From contig JACQDX010000090.1 of the NCBI GenBank assembly GCA_016200895.1, positions 1-64,000 of the forward strand: 64,000 bases of DNA, written 5' to 3'. The position numbers and the translations under genes were made by a program. Positions 46,177 to 56,175 of this stretch are shown one piece after another; positions within the stretch are counted from its first letter, which is position 1; each line of letters opens with the position of its first letter. The DNA comes from Burkholderiales bacterium (GTDB lineage Bacteria > Pseudomonadota > Gammaproteobacteria > Burkholderiales > Burkholderiaceae_D). The notes beneath the pieces are model-generated. The model was not told the origin of the DNA and did not search any database. It was given only the letters and a program-made list of their open reading frames with translations.

Positions 46177-46647
46177 TCACTTGTTCTGCTTGTCAGCATG
46201 CAGCCATGCATCCAGTGACAACTTGCCAGGCCCAAAACTAACCAGTACCAGTAACAAAATTCCCCAATAAAAATGCGAATTGACTGCTGCCGGGCATTCC
46301 AGCTCAAACAACTGCGGATAAGAAACCACGGCCATCAGGTTCACAGCAAACAAAGCCAGGGCTGCCGGGCGAGAAAAAATACCCAGTACCAACAAGACTG
46401 GTAAAACCAATTCTCCGCCCGCCCCCATCCAGGCTGCCAGCTCAGGCGGTATGATGGGCACCATATATTCTTCGCGGAACAGGGATAAGGTGGACTGCCA
46501 GTCAGCGATTTTTACCAGGCCAGCCTTAAAAAACTGCCAGCCGACAAATAACCTGAGAGCCAGGCTAAGTGCTGAACCGCCCCATACACTGAGCTTGTCA
46601 TCAAAACGCGTACACAGTCCATGAAAGTATTGCAGGGTGTTATACAT
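46177..46647 (-). CDS. DoxX family membrane protein of the bufferin-type operon
   Basis: About 156 residues from the ATG at 46647 (MYNTLQYFHGL), chosen because GGAG stands 7 bp before it; a longer in-frame start at 46794 would lie inside the preceding gene. Four hydrophobic helices of the DoxX type are visible: LALRLFVGWQFFKAGLVKI, GAGGELVLPVLLVLGIF, and two more. It is the last gene of the DUF2282-DUF692-DUF2063-DoxX operon. In such operons DoxX proteins are thought to serve a redox or membrane role; this is from knowledge of the family, not seen here. Confidence 0.85.
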   Translation of the reverse strand: MYNTLQYFHGLCTRFDDKLSVWGGSALSLALRLFVGWQFFKAGLVKIADWQSTLSLFREEYMVPIIPPELAAWMGAGGELVLPVLLVLGIFSRPAALALFAVNLMAVVSYPQLFELECPAAVNSHFYWGILLLVLVSFGPGKLSLDAWLHADKQNK

Positions 46648-46699
46648 AGAAATTCTCCAATTAGTCTCCTGCAACTTAGTCAGTTGGCCGATGGATTCC

Positions 46700-47521
46700 T
46701 TACAGCTGATTGTCAGGAAATTTGAATTTGGCAAATAATCCGGCGGCAAACCAGGATTGCAGATGAGCATTGATATCAAACCCGCTATCCGCATCCAGCG
46801 CTATTTCAAGAACAGTACCCAGACTGCTGCCCTGCTGCAAGGCAGTCAATGCCAGCCAGGCTGGTTTGTTGATCGCCTGCAGTTCGACTGACCAATTATT
46901 TCTATTAACAAGGCCGTAGCAAATCTGCCTGATGTTTTCTGGCAATTCTGCATCAGTATCTGTTTCAGTATTTGCTTGATGGGCAAGCCAGACGGCGACG
47001 CTATCCCATGCAGAAGTGTATAAACTGACTGCGGGATGAAATTCCAATTGCACGGTCTGCACATCCTGCCCTGCAGCAGCCACGTCCTGTAGCAAGTCAG
47101 CCAGGCTGATGACATCTGCATCAGCAGCATAATAGGCCGCATGTATCTGCCATTCCAGCGCAGCGACATCAGAAAAATAAGGATAATCTGCAGCATCCGG
47201 TATGGTTTTCAGGAATTCTGCCAGCCTTGCGCCAAACTGATTCAAGTCACCAGATTCTGAAGGACAGGCGCGGCCAAAAGCACGCGCCACTTGCTCGAAA
47301 TAATCATTACCCACCAATTGATAAAGTACGGGGTAGGCATTCTTTAATACCGACGTCCAGATCGCAGTCAGATTGCCGCGATATAAGGTCAGTCTGTCAT
47401 CCTGATAGGGATGTGCATGAAATAAAGTGGAAGGTGCCTTGCTGGATGGTTGCAACAATGCCAGGGCAAATTGCTCCTGCATTTCAGCCAGGGTCAGTGG
47501 ATCTCTCAACGCATCCATCAT
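46700..47521 (-). CDS. DUF2063 protein, partner of the DUF692 enzyme (BufC/HvfC-like)
   Basis: A 273-residue cytosolic protein. The N-terminal domain ([13 protein letters not shown] and [28 protein letters not shown]) is the DUF2063 putative DNA-binding/peptide-recognition domain, and [12 protein letters not shown] is also typical. Homologues act together with the DUF692 multinuclear iron enzyme, presumably delivering the precursor peptide. Its ATG overlaps the DUF692 stop by 4 bp (ATGA), showing tight coupling. Confidence 0.88.
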   Translation of the reverse strand: MMDALRDPLTLAEMQEQFALALLQPSSKAPSTLFHAHPYQDDRLTLYRGNLTAIWTSVLKNAYPVLYQLVGNDYFEQVARAFGRACPSESGDLNQFGARLAEFLKTIPDAADYPYFSDVAALEWQIHAAYYAADADVISLADLLQDVAAAGQDVQTVQLEFHPAVSLYTSAWDSVAVWLAHQANTETDTDAELPENIRQICYGLVNRNNWSVELQAINKPAWLALTALQQGSSLGTVLEIALDADSGFDINAHLQSWFAAGLFAKFKFPDNQL

Positions 47522-48417
47522 GCTGCGGCTATTTCTTTAGCAGTCAATGTTGCCAGAATTTTCCTGGCTTTACTTGCCTCATTCAGCAACACAGGCAAGT
47601 CAGGAATAGCGGTATCCCACTCTATTAAAACCGGGATACCGGCAGGCAGCATATTACTTGCCTGATTAAACAATTCCCAAACAGGATCAGCTACCGGGCT
47701 GCCATGATCGTCGACGAGACAGATATCGGTTTGCAAATGGCCTGCCAGATGAATTTCACCTATCGCGCCAACTGGCAAATCGGCCAAAACGCGCAATGCC
47801 TGCAGCGCATCTTCGCCATGGTTGTGTTGATTCACATACAGATTATTAATGTCAAGCAGGACACCGCAACCAGTGCGCTTAGCCAGTGCGGCAAGGAATT
47901 CTGCCTCCGACATGTCATCCTGCGCAAAACGCAGGTAGGTCGAGACGTTTTCTATCAAGACCTGTCTGTGCAAACGCGATTGCAATTCATCGACACGCTG
48001 GCATATCAGATCGAGGGCGCTTTGCATCAATGGCAAAGGCAAGAGGTCATTCAAATGTCTGCCAGCAATAGCTCCCCAGCATAGGTGCTCAGAAACCAGG
48101 GCAGGCTCAGTGCGCTCTATCAAACGCTGCAAACGACTAATATGGCGATCAGAATAGCCTAGTGCAGATCCCAAACCCATACCTACACCATGCAGGCTCA
48201 AAGGATAATCACGGCGCAATGTTTGCAGTACATGCAAATCATAGCCGCCATCACCAAAATAATTTTCTGAATGCACCTCCAGCCAGTCGGCAAATACCGA
48301 TGCGGGTTCAGTTGCAGATGCATGCAGAAAATCACGATAGTGTTGAGTGCGCAAACCCACGCCCACCCCTTGCAGGGCGGACGTGGGTTTATTGTTTGCG
48401 CGAGCCGTATCAGTCAA
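47518..48417 (-). CDS. DUF692 multinuclear non-heme iron oxidase (MNIO; BufB/HvfB-like)
   Basis: A 299-residue TIM-barrel enzyme of the family that includes MbnB. It oxidises Cys or other residues of a small precursor peptide during RiPP maturation. Conserved blocks are [55 protein letters not shown] and EIHLAGH, which supply the His, Glu, Asn and Asp metal ligands. The start is a TTG at 48417 without an obvious ribosome site; an in-frame stop lies three codons upstream, and a later GTG would cut a conserved block. It lies 55 bp after the peptide gene. Confidence 0.92.
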   Translation of the reverse strand: MTDTARANNKPTSALQGVGVGLRTQHYRDFLHASATEPASVFADWLEVHSENYFGDGGYDLHVLQTLRRDYPLSLHGVGMGLGSALGYSDRHISRLQRLIERTEPALVSEHLCWGAIAGRHLNDLLPLPLMQSALDLICQRVDELQSRLHRQVLIENVSTYLRFAQDDMSEAEFLAALAKRTGCGVLLDINNLYVNQHNHGEDALQALRVLADLPVGAIGEIHLAGHLQTDICLVDDHGSPVADPVWELFNQASNMLPAGIPVLIEWDTAIPDLPVLLNEASKARKILATLTAKEIAAA

Positions 48418-48472
48418 AATAAATCAATCAGAATCAATCAAAATAAAATGGGCTCACGAAAGCACAAAATAC

Positions 48473-48727
48473 TCAGGATTTAGGGGCTTCCAGTTTGCCG
48501 CCCATTTTTTCGCAAGAGCCGGCCGGGACTTTTTTCCATTCACCTGGATCATTGTCTTTCTTGGATTGACCAGCGCAAGAATGGGAACCGGATTTAGTGG
48601 CGCAGTCATTTTGACCTGCCTTGGAAATACCAAAGCATTTCTCTGTCTTGACTGGATCAGCAGCCATTGCCATGCTGGAACCCAATAAACCTGCCAGTGC
48701 TACTGCAACCATTGCTTTATTACTCAT
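48473..48727 (-). CDS. Bufferin-like DUF2282 precursor peptide (BufA/HvfA-like)
   Basis: An 84-residue Cys-containing small protein with a signal peptide (ending SSMAMAA). The ATG at 48727 is chosen because AGGAG stands 6 bp before it; an ATG at 48733 would directly touch that site. The mature part has four Cys (residues 31, 42, 51 and 72: EKCFG, NDCAT, HSCAG, GSCEK), the pattern of DUF2282 bufferins. In studied systems the MNIO enzyme modifies central Cys residues and the exported product binds copper. That this one is modified and binds copper is inferred from the operon. Confidence 0.9.
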   Translation of the reverse strand: MSNKAMVAVALAGLLGSSMAMAADPVKTEKCFGISKAGQNDCATKSGSHSCAGQSKKDNDPGEWKKVPAGSCEKMGGKLEAPKS

Positions 48728-48914
48728 GTTCATCTCCTGTTAAAAGTGCAAAACATCCCACATGGGAAAATTTAAAACTACAGCCTATAGTCGGTGCAGG
48801 TAAAGCAAACTTACAAAATTTCGTAAAATATTTTCAGTCACGCTACCTGCACTATCTTCTACGCAGCACATTTTCGTTTGGATTCAGGCGGCGATCAGAT
48901 TATCCTACTAGCTT

Positions 48915-49214
48915 ATGACATTTTTTCAAGCTAAAAGTTTCTATATGCTCAACTTGACTCTGGAATTACGACAAAGTATCCAGGATTTATCTATGGATAG
49001 AATCAATATCAGCCGTTTTTGCCAAATCTGGCGTGGTCAGACTGCGTTATTAATTGCTTTGCCACCACAATTTGCTGAAGTCATGGAGAGCCTCTTGAGT
49101 CGCCTGGAGTCAGGCAGTTTGTTTACAGAAGAAAGTTGCTCTTTCAGTCAGAAAGACTTAATCGCCCAGTTGGGAATGTGGCTGGATAAAGCAAATACGC
49201 GCCTGGCGAAATAG
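48915..49214 (+). CDS. Hypothetical small protein
   Basis: A 99-residue frame reading MTFFQAKSFYMLNLTLELRQ to DKANTRLAK. It is amphipathic, has no membrane segment and matches nothing I recognise. No good ribosome site precedes the ATGs at 48915 or 48945; one of moderate quality (AGGAT) precedes an ATG at 48993, which would give 73 residues. It lies 41 bp before the S4 gene on the same strand, so it may be the first gene of that transcript. Confidence 0.5.
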   Translation: MTFFQAKSFYMLNLTLELRQSIQDLSMDRINISRFCQIWRGQTALLIALPPQFAEVMESLLSRLESGSLFTEESCSFSQKDLIAQLGMWLDKANTRLAK

Positions 49215-49255
49215 TGTAAGCTGCGTCCCTTTTATTGCAGGATCGAGGAATTTAT

Positions 49256-49474
49256 ATGCAAAGTCTGAGTTTTAGCCTGGAAGGCGAATACGTGGAACTG
49301 AACCAATTATTGAAACTGGTTGGGCTGTGTGAAAGCGGCGGCGCTGGCAATGCTATCGTTGCCAGCGGTGACGTCAGTGTTGACGGTGTACAAGAATTGC
49401 GCAAGACGGCAAAAATCCGCGCTGGCCAGCTTGTCAGCCTGGGTGATATAGAAATCCGGGTTCAGGCTGGTTGA
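49256..49474 (+). CDS. S4-domain RNA-binding protein (YbcJ-like)
   Basis: A 72-residue protein consisting of one S4 RNA-binding fold: YVELNQLLKLVGLCESGGAGNAIVASGDVSVDGVQELRKTAKIRAGQ, the standard alpha-L motif with VxVNG-type loop. Such one-domain proteins bind structured RNA or ribosomal RNA. The ATG at 49256 has GAGGA 8 bp upstream. Its last 13 bp overlap the end of the convergent hemerythrin gene. Confidence 0.88.
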   Translation: MQSLSFSLEGEYVELNQLLKLVGLCESGGAGNAIVASGDVSVDGVQELRKTAKIRAGQLVSLGDIEIRVQAG

Positions 49475-49902
49475 ACTTGAGCGGCATTGACAGCAACATC
49501 GGCAAGCTTTTCAGGATTGCTTGCCATGAAGCGTGCCAGCATATTGTCCATGGTATCGACATGATGCTCGAACCATAAAGGCAATTCTTCTGCCAGCCGC
49601 GTTGCCAGATCGGCCTCACCCAGCTCTACCCTGCGCCTGACCTCTTGCATCACTTCCAGCACGGCCTCATGTTCCTGCCTGTGGCAGCCAGCAGGTGGGA
49701 AGGCAGTTTCGCTCATCCATTGGTTCTCTTGCTCAAAATGAGCGATGGAATGCACGATCAGGGCATCCAGCCTGGCTACGAAAGTTGCCGGATTATCTTC
49801 AGACAATGCCGCACAGAGTTCGACAAACTCTTTATGGGTATCGTCCATAGGTTCATAGCTGAGGCTGAGGCGATCAGACCAGCCCCAAGAATTTTGTTCC
49901 AT
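49462..49902 (-). CDS. Bacteriohemerythrin
   Basis: About 146 residues from the ATG at 49902 (MEQNSWGWSDRLSL). The di-iron ligands are in place: DDTHKEFVEL (first His), HSIAHFEQENQWM (H-x3-H/E), HRQEHEAVL (H-x3-H) and WFEHHVDTMD (H-x4-D). Hemerythrins bind oxygen for storage, sensing or detoxification. A longer start at 49980 is possible and would add 26 residues unlike the family. The 3' end overlaps the S4 gene on the other strand by 13 bp. Confidence 0.92.
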   Translation of the reverse strand: MEQNSWGWSDRLSLSYEPMDDTHKEFVELCAALSEDNPATFVARLDALIVHSIAHFEQENQWMSETAFPPAGCHRQEHEAVLEVMQEVRRRVELGEADLATRLAEELPLWFEHHVDTMDNMLARFMASNPEKLADVAVNAAQVQPA

Positions 49903-50005
49903 GCTTAATCCAGATATTTGAGAAATGACGAGATTATCGCTGATAGTCGGGTAACTTGCTTGCGCACGATCATATGTCATTCATCACCACAAACACACCA
50001 CAAAC

Positions 50006-50030
50006 AAAAAAGCGCGCCATCAGCGCGCTT
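50006..50030 (-). terminator. Intrinsic terminator after the YjfB gene
   Basis: Minus-strand stem AAGCGCGC/GCGCGCTT with a 5-base loop, followed by a T-run; about 85 bp after the stop at 50114. Confidence 0.88.
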
Positions 50031-50113
50031 CTTGAATGTCTGCCTGGATATCTAAAACATCTATTGACGAATACCCACCAGGCAATATAAGCAATTTACG
50101 GCAATGAGAGAAA

Positions 50114-50314
50114 TCAAGCCGTAGTGTTGATATTCCTGCCCAGATTAGGTGGCAGATTAGCGACAGACTTGTTATCAGACACTGCTTCTATCAATGCAGT
50201 TGCACTCTCAGCCGTAATATCATTGGCTTTCTTCAAAACAGCAATACTCACTGCTTGACTAGTACCTACATCAGCCAATGTCGTTGCCACGCTGGCAATA
50301 CCGGTTACATCCAT
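50114..50314 (-). CDS. YjfB family small protein (putative motility protein)
   Basis: A 66-residue protein: MDVTGIASVATTLADVGTSQAV, then VLKKANDITAESATALIEAV, and a C-terminus NLPPNLGRNINTTA. This is the YjfB pattern, often linked to motility genes, function unsettled. A strong AAGGAG site lies 6-7 bp before the ATG and a terminator follows, so it is a real single-gene unit. Confidence 0.88.
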   Translation of the reverse strand: MDVTGIASVATTLADVGTSQAVSIAVLKKANDITAESATALIEAVSDNKSVANLPPNLGRNINTTA

Positions 50315-50377
50315 GACAATTCTCCTTATCTGTCTACTTAAGATAACGGCGGCTTAAGTAAAGTCTTTAGGGAAATT

Positions 50378-50947
50378 TCAGATTTTTTTTAATATCTTGT
50401 TCTGCATCGCAACAAGAATCCAATCCAGCATCATTTGTGGCTGATTCAAATCCAGCCATTGCAGACCAGGACGCAAATCGGCAGGGGCGGCAACATCGGA
50501 GGCAACCAATACTATATGAGCATCATCCGGGTAAATTGCTGGTTTGCCAAGGGCCGGACGAAAAACCTCAATCTTGGGCATGGCTTCCCATTTATAACCT
50601 TCCACCAGCGTCAAGTCTGCCGGTAACAGGCGTACCAACAGTTCATCCAGAGATGGTTCTGCCTCCTGCCGTAGCTCATGGGCGATCACATAGCGATAAG
50701 GCGATGCCAGCAAGACATCTTGCGCACCCGCAAGACGCAGGCGTGAGCTGTCTTTTTGCGGCGGTTCTACCGTGACGTCATGATGGCTGTGCTTGACGAT
50801 ATTAATCTTATGCCCTGCTGTCGTCAGTTCCTTGACAAGATACTCAAGCAAACTGGTTTTACCACTGCCTGACCACCCTATCACGCCCAGTATTTGCCCC
50901 GCCTTAGACGCACCATTCTTTTCACCGCTAGTCACAACGTTCTCCAA
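50378..50947 (-). CDS. mobB: Molybdopterin-guanine dinucleotide biosynthesis adaptor MobB
   Basis: A 189-residue P-loop GTPase-like protein that helps MobA attach GMP to molybdopterin. Walker A is GWSGSGKTSL (about 24-33). HKINIVKHSHHDVTVEPPQKDSSR and LVEGYKWEAMPKIEVFRP are MobB hallmarks. It is slightly longer than Escherichia coli MobB (about 175). No other molybdenum cofactor genes are nearby. Confidence 0.94.
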   Translation of the reverse strand: MENVVTSGEKNGASKAGQILGVIGWSGSGKTSLLEYLVKELTTAGHKINIVKHSHHDVTVEPPQKDSSRLRLAGAQDVLLASPYRYVIAHELRQEAEPSLDELLVRLLPADLTLVEGYKWEAMPKIEVFRPALGKPAIYPDDAHIVLVASDVAAPADLRPGLQWLDLNQPQMMLDWILVAMQNKILKKI

Positions 50948-51066
50948 ATCTTCGAAATCATTATATGCATATAACTTACGAGTATGAATCAGCTACTACC
51001 TCGTCATTCCATAGTCATATTTAAATGTAACAATTGTCACATTGCAATATTTTACAGGTTATCAGA

Positions 51067-52188
51067 ATGCGTTTTCCCCACAGGCTCTGGCCTTTTTGTT
51101 TCGCCCTGTTTTGTTTTTTGTTTGCCCTGAATGTACAGGCACAAGGCAATGTTATCGTCATCGGGCAGGCAATAGACTTGTCCGGACCGAATGGTAGCAT
51201 TGGCCGCGACTATGTAGCAGGCATTACCACTTACTTTGACAGCATCAATGCAAATGGTGGCATAGGCGGCAAACGAATTAAATATCTGGTACGTGATGAT
51301 CAGGGCAACCCGGCTGTCTCGGCGCAAGCCGTCAGCGAGTTGCTGGAAAAAGACAAGGCAGATTACCTGCTGGGCGGCATAGGTGCAGCTGTGACAGATG
51401 CCGTGCTGGCCAATGCCAGGTTTTCACAAAGCGGACAAACCCTGTTTGCACCGCTGGTAGCATCCGTCAAGACTTATAATTCCCGCGTGCTGTTCTGGCG
51501 GCCCAGCCCTGAGCAAGAGATGCAATATATCTTCTCTTACTTTGACAAACTGGGCATCAAGAGTGTGGGCATTGCTTATCAGGAAAACGCCCTGAACCAG
51601 GACATGTACCAATATGTCGTCACCGAATTACGCAAACGCAATATGCTTATGAGCGGCATGGTACGCGTAGGTGCATCTGCTGCTGACATGGATAGAGAAT
51701 CTGCCGTGCTGGCCAGATCCAACCCCGGCATCGTGATTGCCATTGCAGATACGCTGGGCACTGGCGTATTTTTGAAAGAATTCAGAAAACACGCTCCGCG
51801 CACCTTTGTTGCCGGCATGTCACTCATCAATCTCGATACCCTGGCAGAAGTCGCTGGTCCCAAGGCATTGGAATGGACCGTATTTTCACAGGTAGTGCCC
51901 AACCCGCTGAGCAAAAAGTCACTTATACAGATAGATCATAGCAATATGATGAAAAAATTCAGGGATGAAGATCTGTCTGCGCTGACGTTTGAAGGCTTCA
52001 TGGTCGCCAAAACCCTGGTCAAAGCCATACAGACTGGCAAGTCAGGGCGCGATGCCTTGCAAGCCTTGGCACAAAAAAATATTGTTGACCTGGGTGGCGT
52101 TACCCTGAGTCCATCGGAGACGACCCACCGTATGTCCAATTATGTCGATATGGCACTTTTCAGAAAAGGCGGAGGACTGCTGTTTTAA
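51067..52188 (+). CDS. Periplasmic ligand-binding protein (branched-chain amino acid type, Peripla_BP_6)
   Basis: About 373 residues from the ATG at 51067 (MRFPHRLWPFCFALF), with a signal peptide ending NVQAQ. The fold of leucine/isoleucine/valine-type binding proteins is evident: IGQAIDLSGPNGSIGRDYVAGITTYFDSINANGGIGGKRI. There are no ABC permease or ATPase genes beside it, so it may be an orphan receptor or serve a transporter elsewhere. A repeat element is inserted 8 bp after its stop. Confidence 0.88.
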   Translation: MRFPHRLWPFCFALFCFLFALNVQAQGNVIVIGQAIDLSGPNGSIGRDYVAGITTYFDSINANGGIGGKRIKYLVRDDQGNPAVSAQAVSELLEKDKADYLLGGIGAAVTDAVLANARFSQSGQTLFAPLVASVKTYNSRVLFWRPSPEQEMQYIFSYFDKLGIKSVGIAYQENALNQDMYQYVVTELRKRNMLMSGMVRVGASAADMDRESAVLARSNPGIVIAIADTLGTGVFLKEFRKHAPRTFVAGMSLINLDTLAEVAGPKALEWTVFSQVVPNPLSKKSLIQIDHSNMMKKFRDEDLSALTFEGFMVAKTLVKAIQTGKSGRDALQALAQKNIVDLGGVTLSPSETTHRMSNYVDMALFRKGGGLLF

Positions 52189-52195
52189 ACGTATA

Positions 52196-52297
52196 AGGAC
52201 TTATGCAAAATTGTCCCAGCAAGGCGTCAGCGACGAAGACAGTACTTTAGTAGGGCTAATAGCCTCAACATAGCTGGGGCAGTTTTGTGTAAGTCCT
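52196..52297 (+). repeat. Palindromic MITE-like element, diverged full copy
   Basis: A 102-bp copy with arms AGGACTTATGCAAAATTGTC ... GTTTTGTGTAAGTCCT and the core CGACGAAGACAGTACTTTAG; the right half is more diverged. Exact direct repeats ACGTAT flank it at 52189-52194 and 52298-52303, with the one-base left offset seen in other copies. Confidence 0.88.
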
Positions 52298-52493
52298 ACG
52301 TATTTAAAACGCTTTAATTGCCAATAATACATTCATACAAAAAACGACATGTATAGGCGTAAATAGATAAGGTTTTTTGACATTGCCGTGGTTTTAGAAT
52401 AAAGTGCTGCACTGCAACAAAAGAATTTCAGGTTTGCTTATCCAGCAAATAGAGAAATCTCGTTGCGTTATTCAAAAATCAATCAGGTACAAC

Positions 52494-53054
52494 ATGTTTA
52501 ATAAAAAAATTATCGCCACTGCTCTGGCAATTTCCGGTTTGTTTATCGGCACAACTGCAAATGCAGAGTTTTATGCTGGCGCCACTGCAGGCCAGGCTCG
52601 CTGGAACATGGATTGCGCAGGCACATCCAGCTGCAAAACCAATGACACATCCTTCAACATCCTGGGTGGTTACAACTTCAACCCTCATTGGGGTATTGAA
52701 GGCAGTTACTACAATCTGGGCACAGTCAAAGCCAATGTCTATGGTATCGCTGCAGAAATGAAAGCAACCGGCATTGATCTGGCTGGCACATACCGCGCCC
52801 AACTCGGCAGTAACTGGGGCCTGTTCACTAAACTGGGTCTGGCTTACTCCAAAGGCGAAGCAACTGCTGCATTCAATAACGTTCGTGGTTCCACCAACAA
52901 AAATTCTGCACAAGTCATGGTCGGTGTAGGTGCAACTTATGCATTCACGCCTAACTTCGCTGCACGTGCTGAAATCGCCAGCCGTAAGGTTGACTTTGTT
53001 GGCGGCGACGGCAACATCACTAACTTCAACGTTGGTGTTCAGGCCTCGTTCTAA
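52494..53054 (+). CDS. Small outer membrane beta-barrel protein (OmpA/OmpX-like)
   Basis: A 186-residue exported barrel from the ATG at 52494: signal peptide MFNKKIIATALAISGLFIGTTANA, then repeated amphipathic strands (FYAGATAGQARWNM, FNILGGYNFNPHWGIEGSYYNLG) and a C-terminal Phe (NVGVQASF). It contains one Cys pair (DCAGTSSCK) in the first external loop. It resembles the eight-stranded OmpA-like porin domain family without a peptidoglycan-binding domain. An upstream in-frame ATG at 52404 would place the signal peptide inside the protein and is rejected. Confidence 0.87.
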   Translation: MFNKKIIATALAISGLFIGTTANAEFYAGATAGQARWNMDCAGTSSCKTNDTSFNILGGYNFNPHWGIEGSYYNLGTVKANVYGIAAEMKATGIDLAGTYRAQLGSNWGLFTKLGLAYSKGEATAAFNNVRGSTNKNSAQVMVGVGATYAFTPNFAARAEIASRKVDFVGGDGNITNFNVGVQASF

Positions 53055-53101
53055 TATTGCGATATAGAGCTTGATTTAGTATATCTGGCTCGACTCCCAA
53101 T

Positions 53102-53137
53102 AAAAAACCTCTCTGGCATTTGCAAGAGAGGTTTTTT
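53102..53137. terminator. Bidirectional terminator
   Basis: AAAAAACCTCTCT and AGAGAGGTTTTTT flank a 10-base loop, between the barrel gene and the convergent ppc gene. Confidence 0.92.
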
Positions 53138-53186
53138 AGCATCTGGATCACGCCAGATCAATTAGCCGCTACATCAACCTAATACA

Positions 53187-55973
53187 TCAGCCACTATTAC
53201 GCAAACCTGCAGCAATGCCATTGATGGACAAATGTATGCCACGACGTACACGTTCGTCTTCATCGCCATTACGATAACGCTCCAGCAACTCCACCTGCAC
53301 GTGATTCAAGGGGGACAGATAAGGGAAGCGGTTACGTATCGAACGTGCCAGCAATGGGTTTGCTGCCAGCAATTCATCCTGACCAGAGATAGCCTTCAGG
53401 ATGTCTATCGTTGCTTCATGTTCAGCCTGTATACGCGGGAAGATACGGTTACGCAGAGACTCATCCTTGACCAGTTGGGCATAGCGGCTGGCGATGCCGA
53501 TATCGCTCTTGGCCAGCACCATTTCCATATTCGACAAGACAGTAGAAAAGAAAGACCATTCCCTGAACATGGATTGCAAGGTCTGCAAACCTGTATCAGG
53601 ATGTGCCTTCAGGTAAGCTTGTACCGCAGAGCCAAAACCAAACCAGCCCGGCAACATCAAGCGACATTGTGACCAGCTGAATACCCAGGGAATCGCTCGC
53701 AAGTCTTCTATCGCTGTCGATTTTTTGCGCGATGCCGGGCGGCTGCCTATGTTCAAACCAGCGATCTCGGAAATCACTGTCGATTCCCAAAAATACTGCT
53801 CGAAACCTTCAGTTTCATAGACCAGATTACGGTAAGCTTTAAAGGCATGGTCAGACAATTCTTCCATCATTGATAAAAACTCAGGACGTGGTGCTGGTTC
53901 AGTATGTGCCAGCAAACTGGCTTCCATAGTGGCAGCCGCCAACACTTCAAGATTGCGCCGGCCTACTTCAGGATTGCCATATTTGGCAGTAATCACTTCA
54001 CCTTGTTCAGTCAAACGGATTTGCCCCTGCACTGCACCAGCGGGTTGCGCCAGGATAGCCTGATAGCTGGGGCCACCGCCGCGACCTACCGAACCACCAC
54101 GACCGTGGAACAGGCGCAAACGTATCTGATGTTTGGCGAATACTTCAATCAGGTCAAGTTCAGCCTTATACAGCTCCCAGCCGGAAGTCAAAAAGCCGCC
54201 ATCCTTGTTACTGTCTGAATAGCCGAGCATGACTTCTTGCGCATTGCTGCGACTGGCCAGCAGGCGTGCATAAGCTGGTATGCCGAACAACCTGTCCATG
54301 ACAGGAGCGCTGTTTTGCAAATCACATATGGTTTCAAACAGCGGGATGATATTGACATCAACACGGCCTTCAGCAGGATGCAGCAAACCAGACTCTTTCA
54401 AAAGCAAGGCCAGTTCCAGCATGTCTGACACGCCATCGGTTTTGGAGATAATACAATTCGGTACTGCGCCTTTGCCATAACGCTTTTGCGCGGTGCAGGC
54501 GGCACGGTAGATTGCCAGCTCGGACTGAGTCTCTTCTGAATACGTCAGGTAAGGCGAAGCCAGTGGGCGGGCTGAACTGATCTCTTTGATCAGTACGTCT
54601 ATGCGCTGGTCTTCATTCAAATCCAGATATTTCAATTCAGGATTAGCCGCTTGCAATAATTCATGCACCACACGTTCATGCACATCTGAATTCTGTCGCA
54701 AATCCACAGGTGCCAGATAAAAACCGAATACCTTGACCGCACGGCGCAAGTGACGCAAACGGCCACGCGTGATTGCCGCAGAACCATGGTCATACAAAGA
54801 GTGATGCACTATATCCAGATCGGCAGCCAGTTCTTCTGCAGTCACATACGGTTCAGCAATGCCACTGGGGTGTATCACTGGCTCCAGGTCCAGCAATTGT
54901 TTGTAGGTGGCAGACAAGCGCGCATACACACCACTGATGGCCAGGCGATATGGTTCATCAGAGCGATGTGGTGAATGATCGGGTGAGCGCTGCGCCAGGG
55001 CCAGCAAGTCGTCAGATACTTTCACCAGCAGGTTCGCCATCGACAATTGCGAACCAAGAGTATGCAATTCATCGAGATAGAATTTAAAGGCACGGGTAGC
55101 CTGCATGGCCAGGGTTTTTTCCAGCACAGTGGCTGTGACGAAAGGATTGCCATCACGATCCCCACCTATCCAGCTACCCATTTTCATGAAGCTTGGCAGC
55201 TCTGTTTGCGTCAACGCGGCATCCTTGCTCGCCAATAAATCTTCCAGGCCCGCGTACAGATATGGCAATTCACGCAGGAAGGTATAGTCATAAAAACTCA
55301 GGCCATTTTCCACTTCATCGAGCACCGATAATTTGGAGGTGCGCAGCATGCGTGTCTGCCACAAGGTCAGTACTGCGCGTCCCAGAGCCTCTTCATTTGC
55401 GGCGGATTCTTCCGGTGTTAATTGCATGCGGTCTCGCTCATCCAGCAAGCGGGTAATCACCATCTGACAATTCAGGATACTCTTGCGCTGCACTTCTGTT
55501 GGATGCGCAGTCAATACCGGGAACACTTGCGCAGTCTGGAAAAAGTCCATTAACTGCTGGCTGCTGTGGCCAGTGTTATACAAGGCTTCAATCGTGTGAG
55601 CAAGGCTACCCTGGCGTGGCGCAGAACCCGCAATTAAATGAGCGCGTGTACGCCGTATGTGATGCTGGTCTTCTGCCAGATTGACCAGGTGTGAAAAATA
55701 ACTGAAGGCGCGTATGACTTGCGTGGTCTGGTCATTGGTCAGTGTATCGAGCGTGGTTTCCAGCTCAGCGCGTGCAGCCTCATCGGCATCACGGCGAAAG
55801 CGTATGGAATTCTGGCGCACCTGTTCGATGAGATCAAATACTTCATCACCATGCTGGTTTCTTACCGTATCGCCTAATATGCGGCCTAGTCTGCGTATAT
55901 CCTCACGCAGGCTCTGGTCTTTGTCGTCGCTGATATCGTTCATTTTTAATTGTGGTTGTAAGTGGGCGTTCAT
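53187..55973 (-). CDS. ppc: Phosphoenolpyruvate carboxylase
   Basis: Carboxylates PEP with bicarbonate to oxaloacetate, replenishing the TCA cycle. The 928 residues are full length. Active-site marks are [13 protein letters not shown] with His157, [26 protein letters not shown] and [10 protein letters not shown]. The C-terminus ends [10 protein letters not shown], the Ppc tail. It is transcribed alone toward the barrel gene; 202 bp separate it from pgi, which is upstream on the same strand. Confidence 0.97.
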   Translation of the reverse strand: MNAHLQPQLKMNDISDDKDQSLREDIRRLGRILGDTVRNQHGDEVFDLIEQVRQNSIRFRRDADEAARAELETTLDTLTNDQTTQVIRAFSYFSHLVNLAEDQHHIRRTRAHLIAGSAPRQGSLAHTIEALYNTGHSSQQLMDFFQTAQVFPVLTAHPTEVQRKSILNCQMVITRLLDERDRMQLTPEESAANEEALGRAVLTLWQTRMLRTSKLSVLDEVENGLSFYDYTFLRELPYLYAGLEDLLASKDAALTQTELPSFMKMGSWIGGDRDGNPFVTATVLEKTLAMQATRAFKFYLDELHTLGSQLSMANLLVKVSDDLLALAQRSPDHSPHRSDEPYRLAISGVYARLSATYKQLLDLEPVIHPSGIAEPYVTAEELAADLDIVHHSLYDHGSAAITRGRLRHLRRAVKVFGFYLAPVDLRQNSDVHERVVHELLQAANPELKYLDLNEDQRIDVLIKEISSARPLASPYLTYSEETQSELAIYRAACTAQKRYGKGAVPNCIISKTDGVSDMLELALLLKESGLLHPAEGRVDVNIIPLFETICDLQNSAPVMDRLFGIPAYARLLASRSNAQEVMLGYSDSNKDGGFLTSGWELYKAELDLIEVFAKHQIRLRLFHGRGGSVGRGGGPSYQAILAQPAGAVQGQIRLTEQGEVITAKYGNPEVGRRNLEVLAAATMEASLLAHTEPAPRPEFLSMMEELSDHAFKAYRNLVYETEGFEQYFWESTVISEIAGLNIGSRPASRKKSTAIEDLRAIPWVFSWSQCRLMLPGWFGFGSAVQAYLKAHPDTGLQTLQSMFREWSFFSTVLSNMEMVLAKSDIGIASRYAQLVKDESLRNRIFPRIQAEHEATIDILKAISGQDELLAANPLLARSIRNRFPYLSPLNHVQVELLERYRNGDEDERVRRGIHLSINGIAAGLRNSG

Positions 55974-56175
55974 GCTGACAAATTCTAGAATAAGGATGAA
56001 ACAGTAATGATGAAAATTCTTGTGTGACTGGCTGCGATAATATATTTAATATCGTCAAAAACTCAGCCTTACAGAGTGAGCAAGCGCCTTGACAGCAGGT
56101 TTACATCACAATCTGAAGCTTGATATATCAAACCGGCTGAGGCTTGCTTACAACAGTATTGCAACATAAGCTTTA

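Noticed and set aside
41555-48727. RND pump as a copper efflux system tied to the bufferin operon
   Set aside because: The permease looks like the drug (HAE1) type without evident metal-binding Met series, and a repeat element and a long gap separate the two operons.
12598-52303. CRISPR array as an explanation for the repeated palindromes
   Set aside because: Copies are about 100 bp, thousands of bases apart, and without regular spacers or cas genes.
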